Shown piece after piece: positions 63,079 through 64,000 of a DNA stretch of 64,000 nt. Source of the stretch: Acidobacteriota bacterium. GTDB lineage: Bacteria > Acidobacteriota > Vicinamibacteria > Vicinamibacterales > UBA2999. The notes under the pieces are model-generated. The model did no database searches, was not told the DNA's origin, and saw nothing but the letters and a program-made list of their open reading frames with translations. The position numbers and the translations under genes were made by a program. The first letter of the stretch is position 1. Each line of letters starts with the position of its first letter. The DNA is taken from positions 62,001 through 126,000 of the forward strand of contig JADZCN010000037.1 in NCBI GenBank assembly GCA_020851565.1, in the 5' to 3' direction.

Positions 63079-64000
63079 ATGAGTGATCCCGGGCAACTGC
63101 GCCTGGGATGGCGCGCGGCGCTGGCCGACACGATCGCGGCCGCGATCGCGATGAGCCTGGCCTACCTGCTGCGCTTCGGCCGGGACGAGGCCTGGCACTT
63201 CGCCGGCATCGGCTGGCCCCTCCTGCTGCTGGCCATCGGGCTGCAGGTCAGCGTCGCCGCCATGGCCGGGCTCTACCGGGTGCGTGGCCAGGTGATGTGG
63301 CCCATCCGGCTGGCCGTTGGCGGCCTGGCCGGCGCGCTCGTGGTGCTGCTGCTCGTGACCTGGGCGGGCGCCGGCGAGGGCGTGTCGCGGCAGGCGCTCA
63401 TCGGCCAGGCGGCCGTCTTCGGCCTCGTGGCCGTCATCTGGCGAGTGCTCGTCGGGCTGAAGGTCCGCCAGCGGCAGGCGCGGGACTTCCGGGAGCAGTT
63501 CGGCGGGCAGGCGCTGGTGGTGCAGGGCGCGGAGGTGGGCTCGATGGCCGGTGCGCTGGCGCGCACGTGGGACTACCGGCACCTGCTGTCGAACCTGCTG
63601 ATGAAGGACCTGAAGCTGAAGTACCAGCGATCGCTCCTGGGGTTCGCCTGGTCGCTGCTCAATCCGCTGCTGATGATCCTCGTCTACACGCTGGCCTTCA
63701 CCTACGTGATGAAGGTGCAGACGCCGCGCTTCGTCTTCTTCATCCTCATCGGCGTACTGGCATGGACGTTCTTCGGGAGCGCCGTGTCGAGCGCCACCGA
63801 CGCGGTGACGGGGAGCGGCTCGTTCCTGAGGAGCGTGGTGTTCCCCCGCGTGGTGCTGCCCCTTTCGACGGTGCTCTTCGCCCTGGCGCAGTACCTGCTC
63901 ACGACCGTGGTGTTCCTGCCCCTGATGCTCGTCCTCTACCAGGTGCCGCTCGAGCCGCGCATGCTGCTCTTCCCGGTCTTCCTGGCCCTGCAGGTGCTGT
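63079..64000 (+). CDS. ABC-2-type polysaccharide export permease with an extra N-terminal membrane domain, truncated by the window
   Basis: 307 codons are visible and the frame is open at the edge. Residues 1-120 hold four membrane helices (IAAAIAMSLAYLLRFG, WPLLLLAIGLQVSVAAMAGL, LAGALVVLLLVTWAG, AVFGLVAVIWRVL) resembling the membrane part of FlaA1/EpsC-type sugar-nucleotide enzymes. From about 155 a Wzm/TagG-type permease begins (HLLSNLLMKDLKLKYQRS then LGFAWSLLNPLLMILVYTLA), the usual N-terminus of O-antigen ABC exporters. The fusion looks unusual. The ATG at 63079 begins MSDPGQLRLGW. The ATPase partner should lie just downstream. Confidence 0.85.
   Translation, partial: MSDPGQLRLGWRAALADTIAAAIAMSLAYLLRFGRDEAWHFAGIGWPLLLLAIGLQVSVAAMAGLYRVRGQVMWPIRLAVGGLAGALVVLLLVTWAGAGEGVSRQALIGQAAVFGLVAVIWRVLVGLKVRQRQARDFREQFGGQALVVQGAEVGSMAGALARTWDYRHLLSNLLMKDLKLKYQRSLLGFAWSLLNPLLMILVYTLAFTYVMKVQTPRFVFFILIGVLAWTFFGSAVSSATDAVTGSGSFLRSVVFPRVVLPLSTVLFALAQYLLTTVVFLPLMLVLYQVPLEPRMLLFPVFLALQVL

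Overview
The window is GC-rich chromosomal DNA from a Gram-negative bacterium. The gene content fits an Acidobacteriota-type soil organism, most like Vicinamibacteria: an ECF sigma factor translationally coupled to a WD40 Ser/Thr kinase, large secreted M36 metallopeptidases, beta-propeller and FN3 surface proteins, and a heptose-containing LPS core. The phylum is an inference from gene content; no marker gene was compared.

Layout. 1-5.1 kb: a truncated exported protein, a sigma factor/kinase pair and a globin. 5.1-11.2 kb: two tandem paralogous secreted proteins, each with 14 propeller-type repeats followed by FN3 domains. 11.2-19.8 kb: AI-2E transporter, SecG, tRNA-Leu, SurE, lipid kinase, TonB-like protein, quinol monooxygenase-like protein, a degenerate M61-like peptidase, an outer-membrane protein and a polyglutamine protein. 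19.9-29.1 kb: an FG-GAP secreted protein, then two double-headed glycosyltransferases with opposite domain order and a methyltransferase. 29.3-33.8 kb: a cupin and the glycolytic cluster gap-pgk-tpiA. 33.9-42.3 kb: a lipid A/inner-core LPS operon (waaA, lpxK, lpxL-like, waaF, gmhB, hldA, hldC, waaC, isoprenylcysteine-methyltransferase-like). 42.3-49.1 kb: ubiX, tRNA-Val, tRNA-Asp, holB, then a tightly overlapping run pdxA-smpB-aminotransferase-rmlD-like-GT2. 49.1-62.3 kb: three giant M36 metallopeptidases and a small probable lipoprotein. 62.3-64 kb: a DPM1-like GT2 and the start of a polysaccharide-export permease.

Two themes stand out. First, most spacers are filled with degenerate short tandem repeats of many different families. 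Several are G-rich on the coding strand of the gene they follow, several form very long hairpins, and related or palindromic repeats have entered coding sequence in lpxK and pdxA. Second, the secreted proteins share building blocks. The propeller and M36 proteins all end exactly on a final FN3 strand of the form V-x-V-P, and all three M36 proteases carry a P-domain-like sandwich nested inside a Calx-beta domain. The last 810 bp of two of the proteases are near-identical and collinear.

No CRISPR array, rRNA, transposase or phage gene was seen. Domain and function calls come from reading the sequence, not from database searches.
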